Part shown: piece by piece, positions 43,613 through 52,834 of the stretch
Layout of the letters: every line of letters begins with the position of its first letter
Numbering within the stretch: position 1 is the stretch's first letter
Assembly (NCBI GenBank): GCA_963780635.1
Contig: CAWACW010000016.1
Coordinates: 1,054,001 to 1,118,000, forward strand
Source: DATEPR01 sp963780635
GTDB lineage: Bacteria; Actinomycetota; Actinomycetes; Mycobacteriales; Pseudonocardiaceae
Direction of reading: 5' to 3'
DNA length: 64,000 bases
Made by a program: the position numbers and the translations under genes
The notes under the pieces: model-generated
The model's database searches: none
What the model saw: only the letters and a program-made list of their open reading frames with translations
Told to the model about the DNA's origin: nothing

Positions 43613-44694
43613 CGTCCTGCCTCCGAAGTAGCCGCTATCGCGGACGGGGCGGCCTCGAGGCCCAGCGCCTCGTCGACCATCGAGAACGGGTTGTGACGCG
43701 GTTGGTAGCCGAGGATGGCGCGGGCCTTGACGCTGCTGACGTACCAGCTGGGCCGGACCTCGTGGTGCGTCAGCGTATGGACCGTGCGGCCCAGCTGCCG
43801 CCCGATGTACCGCACCAGCGCGAGGTCGGAGTACTCGGTGGAACCGAGGTTGAAGGCATGGCCGACAGCTTCGGCCTTCTCCAGCATGAGGCAGATTCCG
43901 GCGGCCACGTCGCGAGCGTCGTTGATCATCGAGAGGTTCGGCGTGCCGTCCGGGGGCAGGACGACGAACAGGTCGTCCTCGTCGAACTTTCCGTCCGCCA
44001 GCATCTGGCGCACTGCCGCGTCCGCGCTCGACAGGGCCGGGCGCGAGTCCCACCAGCGCAGCGCGCCGCCGACGAACCAGCGGCGGCCGAACACGCTGTC
44101 GGGCGTCACCAGCTCGATCGGCGCGGCGGTCATGGTGGGACGCGCTGTCACTGTCGGCAGCCCATAGGTGTGCAGGAAGGAGGTACAAAGCTGTTCGCCG
44201 CCGACCTTCGTCGCCGCGTACACCGAGCTCCCGGTCCGCGGGAAGTGCTCGGTCACCGGCAGCGCGGCGGCGGGCACCGGGCCGCCGCCCCAGTAGACGG
44301 CGTCGCTGGAGAGATTGACGTAGCGCCGCAGCCGCGGGGCGTTGTCGCGAGCGGCGACCAGCAGGTTGTAGGCGCCCACGAAGTTGGCGTCGATGAGCAG
44401 GTCGTCGGCCTTGCCGTGCGAGCTCAGCACGGCTCCGGCCGCGACGACCGCGTCCGCGCCGGCACACGCCCGGGCCAGCATTTTCGTGTCCGCCAGCGAG
44501 CCGAGGAACACCTCGGCGCCTGCTGCGGCGAGGCCGTCGACCGCGTCCGAGGCGACCACGTCGACCGCCCTGATCCGGTGCCCGCGGGCCATCAGCGCGC
44601 GGGCCACCTGGGACCCGATCCGGCCGCCGGCGCCGGTGATGACGACGTCCATGACGTCGCCAGGTATGTCGTCGTGCTGGTCGTCCATACGCAT
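43609..44694 (-). CDS. NAD-dependent epimerase/dehydratase-like extended SDR
   Basis: This 361-residue protein has the Rossmann motif GAGGRIGSQV (from residue 21), the NFVGAYNLL segment and the active-site motif YAATK near residue 159, with Ser upstream. These are typical of extended SDRs acting on nucleotide sugars or hydroxy-acids. The cofactor is probably NAD. I start at ATG 44694 (AAGGAG upstream), although an internal Met 14 codons later begins directly at the fold. It lies in the ALDH-LacI operon. Confidence 0.85.
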   Translation of the reverse strand: MRMDDQHDDIPGDVMDVVITGAGGRIGSQVARALMARGHRIRAVDVVASDAVDGLAAAGAEVFLGSLADTKMLARACAGADAVVAAGAVLSSHGKADDLLIDANFVGAYNLLVAARDNAPRLRRYVNLSSDAVYWGGGPVPAAALPVTEHFPRTGSSVYAATKVGGEQLCTSFLHTYGLPTVTARPTMTAAPIELVTPDSVFGRRWFVGGALRWWDSRPALSSADAAVRQMLADGKFDEDDLFVVLPPDGTPNLSMINDARDVAAGICLMLEKAEAVGHAFNLGSTEYSDLALVRYIGRQLGRTVHTLTHHEVRPSWYVSSVKARAILGYQPRHNPFSMVDEALGLEAAPSAIAATSEAGR

Positions 44695-44726
44695 TTGTGG
44701 CTCCTTGTCCGGAAGTGGCGGCCTGG

Positions 44727-46196
44727 TCAGTTGTGCCGGGGCCGGCCGCCGCCGCGGCCGATCCACACCGACTTCGGCCGGGTGTGCTCCAGGGCCTGCT
44801 CGATGCCGCCCTCCGTGCCAAGGCCGCTGGCCTTCCATCCGCTGTAGGGGACGGCGGCAGAGCCCTGGTGGGCGGTGTTGACCCACACCAGCCCGGCCTC
44901 GACGCGCTCGGCAACCCGGTGCACGCGCTCGACGTCGCGCGTCCAGATCTGGGCGGCCAGGCCGTAGTCGACGGAGTTGGCCAGCCGCAGTGCCTCGTCC
45001 TCGTCGCGGAATGGCAGCACGCACAACACCGGCCCGAAGATCTCCTCGCGGGCGATGGAGGCGGCCGGGTCGACGTGGGTGAAGATGGTGGGGGAGTAGA
45101 AGTAGCCGTCAGGCAGCCCCGCCACCTCGGCCCGCTTGCCCCCCGTCGCCAGGCTCGCCCCGGACGCCCGGCCGGCCTCGACATAATCCTCGACGCGCCG
45201 CAGCTGGCGCTCGCTGACGATCGTGCCGAGGTTGGTGTCCTCGCGGGCCGGGTCGCCGATCCGCAGTGCCCGCGCCTTCTCGACCAGCAAGCTCAGGAAG
45301 TCGTCGTGGATCGACTCGTGCACCAGCAGCCTGGTCCCAGCGCTACACAACTGGCCCTGGTTGATGGTGAAGGAGAACAGGGAGGTAGCGGCCGCCTGCT
45401 CCAGATCGGCGTCGGGGAACACCAGGTTCGGCGACTTGCCGCCCAGTTCGAGCGTGACCTTGGTGAGGTTCTGGCCCGCGACCGAGGCGATCTCCCGGCC
45501 CACCGGGGTGCTGCCGGTGAAGGAGATCATGTCGATGCCCCGGTGACGCACCAGCGCGCGGCCGGTCTCCTCCCCGGGACCGGTGAGCACGTTGAGCACG
45601 CCGTCGGGCAGGCCCGCCTCCGTGCACAGCCTGCCCAGCAGCAGCGCGCTCAGCGGCGTCTGCTCGGCGGGTTTGAGCACGACGCTGTTGCCCGTGGCCA
45701 GCGCGGCCGCGACCTTGGTGCCGTACAGCGGCATGGGGAAGTTCCACGCCGGGATCACCGCGACCACGCCCATCGGCTGGTGCAGCACGTAGGACAGGCC
45801 CGCGTCGGGATGCGGGAGCGTCTCACCGCGCAGATGCGGCACGATGTCGGCGAAGTACTCGAACCAGTCCGCGGCGTCGCGAACCCCGGCCCGGCAGTCG
45901 CTGATCGGCTTGCCCAGGTCGAGACACTCCACCTGGGCGATTTCCTCCAAGTGGACGATCAGTGTCTCGGCGATGCGCCGCAGCGTCCGGCCGCGGTCGC
46001 GCGGTGTCCACTGTGACCACTGGTCGAATGCCGTCCGTCCTGATGCGACGGCCGCGTCCACATCCGCGTCGCCGGCCAAGGCCACGTCAGCGATGGTGCG
46101 CGTGGTAACCGGACTGACAGTGGGGAAGGTGCGTCCGTCGAGAGCCGGCCGGAACCGGCCATCGAGGTAGAGCTGGTCGTGCACCGCTGGGTTCAT
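44727..46196 (-). CDS. aldehyde dehydrogenase
   Basis: This ALDH-superfamily enzyme of 489 residues has the NAD-binding and catalytic motifs PAWNFPMPLYGTKVAAALA, SFTGSTPVGREI, LELGGKSPN with the catalytic Glu, and GQLCSAGTR with the catalytic Cys. It oxidises an aldehyde to the acid with NAD(P)+. The start is uncertain: ATG 46196 aligns well with the family, while a TTG at 46250 has an AGGAGG site upstream. It is the first gene of the minus-strand operon and is divergent from the SDR genes. Confidence 0.93.
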   Translation of the reverse strand: MNPAVHDQLYLDGRFRPALDGRTFPTVSPVTTRTIADVALAGDADVDAAVASGRTAFDQWSQWTPRDRGRTLRRIAETLIVHLEEIAQVECLDLGKPISDCRAGVRDAADWFEYFADIVPHLRGETLPHPDAGLSYVLHQPMGVVAVIPAWNFPMPLYGTKVAAALATGNSVVLKPAEQTPLSALLLGRLCTEAGLPDGVLNVLTGPGEETGRALVRHRGIDMISFTGSTPVGREIASVAGQNLTKVTLELGGKSPNLVFPDADLEQAAATSLFSFTINQGQLCSAGTRLLVHESIHDDFLSLLVEKARALRIGDPAREDTNLGTIVSERQLRRVEDYVEAGRASGASLATGGKRAEVAGLPDGYFYSPTIFTHVDPAASIAREEIFGPVLCVLPFRDEDEALRLANSVDYGLAAQIWTRDVERVHRVAERVEAGLVWVNTAHQGSAAVPYSGWKASGLGTEGGIEQALEHTRPKSVWIGRGGGRPRHN

Positions 46197-46382
46197 CGTG
46201 TCGTCGCTGGCGCGCTGTGTCGATTCACTCTGCGTTGATTCGCTGGCCAAGACTCGAACGCCCTCCTGACGGTTCTCCCGTTGCCGGGAGAACATCGGCT
46301 CCGCCTCCGCACCGGTCGTCCACACGGAGCGCGCTCTCCATTTCTGTGCCGGAGCTTGCCCGACGGCCGGTACGGTGTCCTA

Positions 46383-46408
46383 GTATGCATACGTACCCAC
46401 AACGTGGG
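46383..46408. promoter_or_regulatory. candidate operator in the divergent ALDH/SDR region
   Basis: The perfect palindrome GTATGCATAC (46383-46392) overlaps ATACGTA, followed by CCCAC-AAC-GTGGG (46396-46408). The site lies 35-60 bases before the SDR start. The second half matches the element at 35764-35783 upstream of the ABC importer. It is a good candidate for LacI control of both directions. Confidence 0.5.
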
Positions 46409-46442
46409 CAAGGGTGGTTCGCCAGAACGATGGGAGGGGAAC

Positions 46443-47198
46443 ATGGGCCTGGATTTGGCCGGCCGGCGCGCCGTCGTGACGGGTGCGGGTGGCGGAATCG
46501 GCGCGGCGACCGTGCGTGCGCTGGCGGCCATGGGGGCGGACGTGGTCCTGGTCGACCTGCGCCGCACACAAGCCCTCGTCCAGGTGCGCGACGAGGTGTC
46601 GTCTCTGGGCAGGGCAGCCGACATCGTCGAGCTCGACGTGACGCAGGCGGCCGCGGTGCGCGCGCTGTTCGAGCCCGGCGCGCCGGGTGACCGGGTCGAT
46701 GTGCTGGTGAACGCCGCCGGCGTGCTGTTCGGCACCCCGGTGGCCGAAGTGACCGAGCAGGAATGGGATCTCGTCCTCGATGTGAACCTCAAGGCCAGTT
46801 TCCTCATGTCCCAGGCCGCTCTCGACCGGATGCGCCCGCGCGGGTGGGGCCGCATCGTCAACGTCTCCTCGACGGCAGGCAAGAACGTCAGCACGATCGG
46901 TGGCGTCCACTACACCTCGGCCAAGGCGGGCGTCCTCGGCCTCACCCGGCACCTGGCCGCAGAGTGTGCGGCCGACGGGGTCACCGTCAACGCGGTGTGC
47001 CCGGGGCTGATCGACACGGCGATGGTCCGCACGACCATCGCGCCGGACCAGGTGCAGCGGTATGCCGGCGGCTTCCCGATTCCGCGGCTGGGGACCAGCG
47101 AGGAGGTCGGGGACCTGATCGCGTTCCTGGCGTCGCCGCAGGCCGCCTACATCACCGGCGCCAGCGTCGACATCAACGGTGGGGATCTGATGATATGA
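46443..47198 (+). CDS. short-chain dehydrogenase/reductase
   Basis: This 251-residue classical SDR has the cofactor motif TGAGGGIG at residues 14-21, NAAG, catalytic Ser in VSSTAGK and YTSAK, and ends with the typical ASVDINGGD. Asp in VLVDLR after beta-2 suggests NAD. It probably oxidises a hydroxyl of the substrate. The ATG at 46443 follows GGGAGGGGAAC. It overlaps the next SDR by four bases. Confidence 0.92.
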   Translation: MGLDLAGRRAVVTGAGGGIGAATVRALAAMGADVVLVDLRRTQALVQVRDEVSSLGRAADIVELDVTQAAAVRALFEPGAPGDRVDVLVNAAGVLFGTPVAEVTEQEWDLVLDVNLKASFLMSQAALDRMRPRGWGRIVNVSSTAGKNVSTIGGVHYTSAKAGVLGLTRHLAAECAADGVTVNAVCPGLIDTAMVRTTIAPDQVQRYAGGFPIPRLGTSEEVGDLIAFLASPQAAYITGASVDINGGDLMI

Positions 47199-47962
47199 GC
47201 CGATCCGAGGCGGTGCCGGATCACCGCTGCGTCGCTATCACCGGCGCAACCCGGGGGATCGGCCGCGCCATCGCACACGACCTGGCCGAGCACGGCTGGC
47301 GGGTGCTGATCACTGGTCGCGACCCGCAGCGTTTGGCCGAGGTCCGCCAGGAGTGCGCGGATCGGGGCGCGACCGCGCACGCGGTCGGTCTCGACGTGCG
47401 ATCCGGCGCGGCTGTGGCGGAAGCGTTCCAGGAGGCCGAATCCGTGCTGGGGCCGATCACGGCCCTGGTCAACAACGCGGGCGCCCAGTATGTCGGCCCG
47501 GCGCTGGAGCTGAGCTCCGAGCACCTTGACGACATCGTCGACACCAACCTCAAGGGCTGCTTCACCTGCTCGCAGGCTCTGGCCCGGCGGCTCGTCGACG
47601 CCGGCCGACCCGGGGCGGTGCTGAATGTCGCGTCGGCCGCCGCTCTGGTCGGCACCACCGAGCGCGCCGCCTATGCCGCCAGCAAGGCCGGCATGGTGAT
47701 GCTCACCCGGACCCTGGCGCGCGAGTGGGCGCCACACCACATCCGGGTCAACGCGATCGCGCCCACCTTCGTGGACACGGAGCTGGGCCGTCAGACCCTG
47801 GCCGACCCCGACCGTCGGGCGGCCGTGGAGCGCGCCATCCCGCTCGGCCGTATCGCCACCTATGACGACATCATGCCCGCCGTCCGCTACCTGCTCGACG
47901 ACGTGGCAGCGGGCTTCGTAACCGGACAAGTCGTCGCTATCGACGGCGGCTTGTCCGCCTGA
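47195..47962 (+). CDS. short-chain dehydrogenase/reductase
   Basis: This 255-residue classical SDR has TGATRGIG near residues 16-23, NNAG, Ser in NVASAAA, and YAASK. The Arg in ITGRDP after beta-2 is more typical of NADP use, so the two adjacent SDRs may differ in cofactor or step. The end VVAIDGGLSA is standard. Its ATG overlaps the first SDR's stop. Confidence 0.92.
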   Translation: MSRSEAVPDHRCVAITGATRGIGRAIAHDLAEHGWRVLITGRDPQRLAEVRQECADRGATAHAVGLDVRSGAAVAEAFQEAESVLGPITALVNNAGAQYVGPALELSSEHLDDIVDTNLKGCFTCSQALARRLVDAGRPGAVLNVASAAALVGTTERAAYAASKAGMVMLTRTLAREWAPHHIRVNAIAPTFVDTELGRQTLADPDRRAAVERAIPLGRIATYDDIMPAVRYLLDDVAAGFVTGQVVAIDGGLSA

Positions 47963-47988
47963 CCACCCAGACTCGGAGAGCACGAACC

Positions 47989-49263
47989 GTGGAGACACCC
48001 CCGACCCCCAGCGCGGCCATCGCGGCGCGTCTCGATGAGCAGATCGAACAGTTGTGGCCCAGCTACGTCCGGCTGCTGCGTGAGGTGATTGCAGTCCCCA
48101 CGCTGGCGGGCGAGGAGGGCCCCGCCCAGGCATTGCTGGCGGAGGCCGCACGGCGGGCCGGCCTGGACGTCGAGTTGTGGCACGTCGACACGGTGGCGCT
48201 GGCCGCGCACGAGGACTTCGGCACCGCCGAGCACAGCCTGGAACCCCGGCCGAACCTCACCGCGACGCTCGCCGGCAGTGGTGGCGGCCGTTCGGTCGCC
48301 ATCTCGGGCCACATCGACGTCGTCCCGGTCGCACCGCTGCGGCTGTGGACCGAGGATCCGTGGGGTGGTCGCATCGACGGCGACCGGCTCTACGGACGTG
48401 GTGCCCTGGACATGAAGGGCGGGCTCGTCGCAGGGCTGCTCGCCGCGCACGCCATCGCGGGCGCCGGCCTGCCGCACCGGGGCGACATCGTGTTCGAGTC
48501 GGTGATCGAGGAGGAATGCACCGGTAACGGCACGCTCGCCGCGCGCCAGCATGGACCGGCGGTGAACGCGGCGCTGATCCCCGAGGTCAGCGGTGAGGAC
48601 GTCCAGGTCGCCAACCCCGGTGTCGTCTGGTTCGAGGTCAGCCTGACCGGCAAGCCGGCCTACGTCGGCCTGGCCGGGGCTTCCGTGAATGCCATCGACC
48701 TCGCCACCGACCTGATCACTCACCTGCGGTCGTTGCCGCCTCGGCTCAACGCCGCGTTCCGGCACCCGGCCTACGACGCGACCACCAACCCGCTGACCCT
48801 CAACGTCGGCACCATCCGCGGCGGCGACTGGCCCTCGAACGTTCCGCTGGAATGTGTCGTCGGTTTCCGGCTGGCATTCCCGCTGGAGTGGACTGTCGAG
48901 CAGGCCCGCGCCACCGTGACCGACGCCGTCACCGAGTTCACCGCGACCCGTCCCTGGTTGGCAGAGCAGCCGCCGGTCATCCGCTGGCACGGCTTCCAGG
49001 CACACGGTTTCGCAATCGACCCCGACGCCCCACTGGTCGCCCTGCTCCGCTCCGCCGTGCACGAGGTCTCCGGCGAGCCGGCTCGGGTCTCGGCGATGTT
49101 CGGCACCGCTGACGCCCGTTACTTCGCCGACCAGGGCATCCCGGCCGTGTACTACGGCCCGGCAGGCGGGGGTATGCATGCCCCCGACGAGTGGGTCTCG
49201 CTGGCGAGCGTGATCCGGGTCGCGAAGGTACTGGCCCGCGCCGCGCTGGCGTGGACCGCATGA
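47989..49263 (+). CDS. M20-family metallopeptidase (ArgE/DapE/ACY1-like)
   Basis: This 424-residue hydrolase has SGHIDVVPVAP with the first metal-binding His, GRGALDMKGG with the bridging Asp, and VIEEECTGNG with the catalytic Glu pair. The dimerisation domain lies between. M20 enzymes cleave amide bonds of acylated amino acids or dipeptides, fitting breakdown of an imported peptide-like compound. The start is GTG at 47989. The kinase gene overlaps its stop by four bases. Confidence 0.9.
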   Translation: METPPTPSAAIAARLDEQIEQLWPSYVRLLREVIAVPTLAGEEGPAQALLAEAARRAGLDVELWHVDTVALAAHEDFGTAEHSLEPRPNLTATLAGSGGGRSVAISGHIDVVPVAPLRLWTEDPWGGRIDGDRLYGRGALDMKGGLVAGLLAAHAIAGAGLPHRGDIVFESVIEEECTGNGTLAARQHGPAVNAALIPEVSGEDVQVANPGVVWFEVSLTGKPAYVGLAGASVNAIDLATDLITHLRSLPPRLNAAFRHPAYDATTNPLTLNVGTIRGGDWPSNVPLECVVGFRLAFPLEWTVEQARATVTDAVTEFTATRPWLAEQPPVIRWHGFQAHGFAIDPDAPLVALLRSAVHEVSGEPARVSAMFGTADARYFADQGIPAVYYGPAGGGMHAPDEWVSLASVIRVAKVLARAALAWTA

Positions 49264-50303
49264 CGCAGCACCAGCGCCTCAGCCTGGAGCAGCCGGCTCC
49301 CGCCGTCTCCCTGGCACAGGCCGCCGGGTTGGCCGGCACCCACTTCGGGTTGCGGGGCGCCATCACCCAGCTCGCCGGCGAGCGGGATCGCAACTTCAAG
49401 ATCCGCGAGGCCGATGGCCGGATTTGGGTGCTCAAAGTTGGGCACCCCGCCGACCCCGCTGGTTTGAGCGACCTGCAGCGGGACGTGCTGCTGACCGTCG
49501 CCGAGACCGACCCGGCCCTGCCCGTGCCCCGAGTTCGCGAGACGCTGGACGGCACGGCCGAAGCCCTGTGGATGCCACCGGGCAGCAATCCGGGCGCGCC
49601 ACCGTGCCGGGTGCGGGCGTACTCCTACCTCGCGGGCCATCCGCTGCACGGCGTGAGCACCTCCACGGTCCTGCGCGGTGAACTCGGCAGCGTGCTCGGC
49701 CGGCTCGGCCGGGCGCTGTCCGGGTTCGTCCACCCGGCCGCGCACCATGACCTCATCTGGGACGCGAGCAGGGTGACGCGGATCGCGGAGCTGATCGATC
49801 CCGCTGACACCCAGGTGCGTGGTGCCCTCGACCACGTCGCCGAGCACACGTTGCCACGGCTGGCCGGCGTGCGGCACCAGGTCATCCACAACGACGCCAA
49901 CCCGCACAACGTGCTGGCGACGCCGGACGGCGAGCGGATCGTGGGGCTCATCGACTTCGGCGACGTCATCTGGGCCCCGGTGCCCCAGGAGATCGCGACC
50001 GCGGCTGCCTACCAGCTGGCCGACGCCAGTGCGGGCCTGGAGGCCTGTTTGGACCTGGTCCGCGGCTACCACACCGAGTATCCGCTGACCGAGGCGGAGG
50101 CCGCGACCGTCTTCGACCTGATGATGGCCCGGCTGGTGCTGGTTGTGGTGATCACCGGCTGGCGCGCCGAACAACATCCCCGCAACCGTGACTACATCCT
50201 GCGCAATCACCGCCGCGCCCGGCTGGGGCTCGAACGCGCCATGTCGATCCCGTGCGCGGTGGCGACCGAAGCCATCCGCCAGGCATTGGAGGCCCCCCGG
50301 TGA
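49260..50303 (+). CDS. aminoglycoside-phosphotransferase-fold small-molecule kinase
   Basis: This 347-residue APH-family kinase has the nucleotide-binding start (GERDRNFKIREADGRIWVLK), the catalytic HNDANPHNVLA with its Asp, and the metal-binding IDFGDVIWAP. Related enzymes phosphorylate small amino alcohols such as hydroxylysine. In animals and some bacteria this kinase works with a class III PLP phospho-lyase. The next gene here is exactly such a class III PLP enzyme, overlapping by four bases. The substrate remains unknown. Confidence 0.85.
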   Translation: MTQHQRLSLEQPAPAVSLAQAAGLAGTHFGLRGAITQLAGERDRNFKIREADGRIWVLKVGHPADPAGLSDLQRDVLLTVAETDPALPVPRVRETLDGTAEALWMPPGSNPGAPPCRVRAYSYLAGHPLHGVSTSTVLRGELGSVLGRLGRALSGFVHPAAHHDLIWDASRVTRIAELIDPADTQVRGALDHVAEHTLPRLAGVRHQVIHNDANPHNVLATPDGERIVGLIDFGDVIWAPVPQEIATAAAYQLADASAGLEACLDLVRGYHTEYPLTEAEAATVFDLMMARLVLVVVITGWRAEQHPRNRDYILRNHRRARLGLERAMSIPCAVATEAIRQALEAPR

Positions 50304-51610
50304 CATCCGCCAGCACTCCGCCTGCGTCCGCCGATGACCTGGCCCGGCGACGCGACCAGGTCCTCGGCGGCAGCTATCGCCTGTTCTACGGAAAGCCCGT
50401 GCACCTCGTGCGCGGCGAGGGCGTGTGGCTCTACGACACCGAAGGCCGCCGCTACCTCGACGCCTACAACAACGTGCCCTCGGTGGGGCATGGCAATCCG
50501 CGTGTCGTCGAGGCGATGACCCGGCAGGCCCTGCGGCTCAACGCGCACACCCGGTATCTCGCCGACGATGTCGTGATCTACGCCGAACGACTGCTCGGCC
50601 TGTTTCACGACAGCCTGGACAGGGTCGTGTTCACCTGCACGGGCAGCGAGGCCAACGACCTCGCCTACCGGATGGCCCGAACGGTCACCGGCGGCACCGG
50701 AGCGATCGTCACCGCGAACGCCTATCACGGCGTCACAGGGGAGATCGCGGCCATCTCGCCATCGCTTTCGCCGGACATCGCGCCGTACGCCCGCGCGGTC
50801 CCCGCCCCCGATCCCAGCCTGGGCGCGGCGGCCGGCGTGCGGTTCGGCCGGGACGTGCGCGCGGCGGCCCAGGACCTCGTCGCCGCGGGTCACCCGCCGG
50901 CGATCCTCATGATCGACACCGTGATGTCCAGCGAGGGCGTCCGGCCCGACCCGGTCGGCATGTTCGGGCCGGCCGTGGCGGCGATCCGTGCGGCCGGTGG
51001 CCTGTACATCGCGGACGAGGTCCAGGCCGGATTCGGCCGGCTCGGGGCGGGCATGTGGGGCTTCGACCGGCACGGCCTGGTGCCCGACTTCGTCACGCTG
51101 GGCAAGCCGATGGGCAACGGCTATCCGCTCGCCGGGGTCGTCACGAGCGAGGCGATCGCCACGGCCTTCGGCCAACAGGACCGCTACTTCAACACCTTCG
51201 GCGGGAGCAGCGTCGCCGCCGCCGTCGGCTCCGCCGTGCTCGACGAGATCCTCGACCGGGACCTGATCGTCTCGGCCGGTGCCGTGGGCACCCGGTTGCG
51301 CGACGGACTGCGCGCCCTGGCTGCGCGGCACGCGATGCTCGGCGAGGTGCGTGGCGCCGGACTGTTCGTCGGCGCCGACGTGGTGGACGATGCCGGCGCG
51401 CCGGACCGGCGGCGCGCGACCGCGGTCGTGGACGGGATGCGGGAGCTGGGCGTCCTGATCAGCTCCACCGGCCCGCAGGCCGCCACGCTCAAGATCCGGC
51501 CACCACTGGTGTTCGAGGCGGAACACGCCCAGCTGTTCCTGGACCGGCTCGACACCCTGCTGTCGTCCTTTGCGGACACTGGCGACCTGCGGAACGGAGC
51601 ACAGCCATGA
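50300..51610 (+). CDS. class III aminotransferase-family PLP enzyme (possible phospho-lyase)
   Basis: This 436-residue PLP enzyme has FTCTGSEANDLAYRMARTVT, the cofactor Asp in LYIADEVQAGFGRLG, and the Schiff-base Lys in VTLGKPMGNGYPLAG. Its N-terminal SYRLFYGKPVHLVRGEGVWL resembles the ethanolamine-phosphate and 5-phosphohydroxylysine phospho-lyase branch. Partnership with the upstream kinase supports that reading, but ordinary transamination is also possible. It starts with GTG at 50300, inside the kinase's stop. Confidence 0.85.
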   Translation: MTSASTPPASADDLARRRDQVLGGSYRLFYGKPVHLVRGEGVWLYDTEGRRYLDAYNNVPSVGHGNPRVVEAMTRQALRLNAHTRYLADDVVIYAERLLGLFHDSLDRVVFTCTGSEANDLAYRMARTVTGGTGAIVTANAYHGVTGEIAAISPSLSPDIAPYARAVPAPDPSLGAAAGVRFGRDVRAAAQDLVAAGHPPAILMIDTVMSSEGVRPDPVGMFGPAVAAIRAAGGLYIADEVQAGFGRLGAGMWGFDRHGLVPDFVTLGKPMGNGYPLAGVVTSEAIATAFGQQDRYFNTFGGSSVAAAVGSAVLDEILDRDLIVSAGAVGTRLRDGLRALAARHAMLGEVRGAGLFVGADVVDDAGAPDRRRATAVVDGMRELGVLISSTGPQAATLKIRPPLVFEAEHAQLFLDRLDTLLSSFADTGDLRNGAQP

Positions 51611-52809
51611 TCGGAAACATTGACGCCGAGCTGCGGAGCGAGCTTGCCGAGATCGAGACTGCGGGGCTGTTCAAACGCGAACGCGACATCACCACACCGC
51701 AGTCGCGTGCCGTCGGCGGCCCGACCGGGGACGTGCTGAACTTCTGTGCCAACAACTACCTCGGACTCGCCGACGACCCGCGGATCATCGCCGTGGCCCG
51801 CGAGGCGCTGCGGGAGTGGGGCTTCGGCATGGCCAGCGTGCGGTTCATCTGCGGCACGCAGACCCAGCACGTCGAACTGGAAGCCGCGCTCAGCGCCTTC
51901 CTGGGCACGCAGGCCACGATCCTGTTCCCGTCCTGCTTCGATGCCAACGCCGGGATTTTCGACGCCTTGTTCGGCGCGGCGGACGCGATCGTCTCCGACG
52001 AGCTCAACCACGCCTCCCTCATCGACGGCATCCGCCTGTGCAAGGCCAGCCGCTATCGCTACCGCAACCGGGATCTCGCCGACCTCGAACGGCAACTGCG
52101 GGCGGCATCTGCGGCACGCCGGAAGGTCATCGTCACGGACGGCGTCTTCTCCATGGACGGCTACCTGGCGCCCCTACCGGGCATCTGCGAGCTCGCCGAG
52201 AAATACGGCGCGCTGGTCATGGTCGACGACTCGCACGCCGTCGGTTTCATGGGCCCGGCCGGCCGTGGCACCCCCGATCACTTCGGCGTCGCCGAACGGG
52301 TCGATATCGTCACCGGCACGCTGGGCAAGGCGCTCGGCGGCGGCTCGGGCGGCTATGTCAGCGCAACGGCCGAAATCGTGGAGATGCTGCGCCAGCGGGC
52401 GCGCCCCTACCTGTTCTCCAACTCCATTCCGCCGGTGATGGTCGCCGGGGCTCGCGAGGCGCTGCGGCTGGTCGCCGGGGCCGCCGATGCCCGGCAGGCG
52501 GTGCATCGCAACGCCGCTCGGTTCCGGGGCGGCATGGCCGCCGCCGGCTTCGATCTGCTGCCGGGGGAACACCCGATCGTGCCAGTGCTGTTCCCCGACG
52601 CCCGCACCGCGGGCGCGATGGCCGAGGACATGCTCGCCCGTGGCGTCTACGTCATCGCGTTCAGCTATCCGGTCGTTCCCAAGGACAGTCCCCGGATCCG
52701 GGTCCAGCTGTCCGCCGCGCACACCGACGACGACATCGATCGGTGCGTGAGCGCCTTCACCGAGGCCCGGGACGCGATCGCAGCGCACGGCAACCAGCCC
52801 CAGTCCTGA
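51607..52809 (+). CDS. kbl: glycine C-acetyltransferase-like alpha-oxoamine synthase (KBL type)
   Basis: This 400-residue PLP enzyme has LNFCANNYLGLADDPRI, GFGMASVRFICGTQTQHVEL, DDSHAVGFMGPAGRGTPDHF and the Schiff-base segment VTGTLGKALGGGSGG. This matches 2-amino-3-ketobutyrate CoA ligase, which cleaves 2-amino-3-oxobutyrate to glycine and acetyl-CoA. No threonine dehydrogenase of the usual medium-chain type is adjacent; one of the SDRs could supply the oxo-acid. It overlaps the upstream gene by four bases. Confidence 0.88.
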   Translation: MIGNIDAELRSELAEIETAGLFKRERDITTPQSRAVGGPTGDVLNFCANNYLGLADDPRIIAVAREALREWGFGMASVRFICGTQTQHVELEAALSAFLGTQATILFPSCFDANAGIFDALFGAADAIVSDELNHASLIDGIRLCKASRYRYRNRDLADLERQLRAASAARRKVIVTDGVFSMDGYLAPLPGICELAEKYGALVMVDDSHAVGFMGPAGRGTPDHFGVAERVDIVTGTLGKALGGGSGGYVSATAEIVEMLRQRARPYLFSNSIPPVMVAGAREALRLVAGAADARQAVHRNAARFRGGMAAAGFDLLPGEHPIVPVLFPDARTAGAMAEDMLARGVYVIAFSYPVVPKDSPRIRVQLSAAHTDDDIDRCVSAFTEARDAIAAHGNQPQS

Positions 52810-52834
52810 CACCCTGACCGGAAGAGAGACAGGC

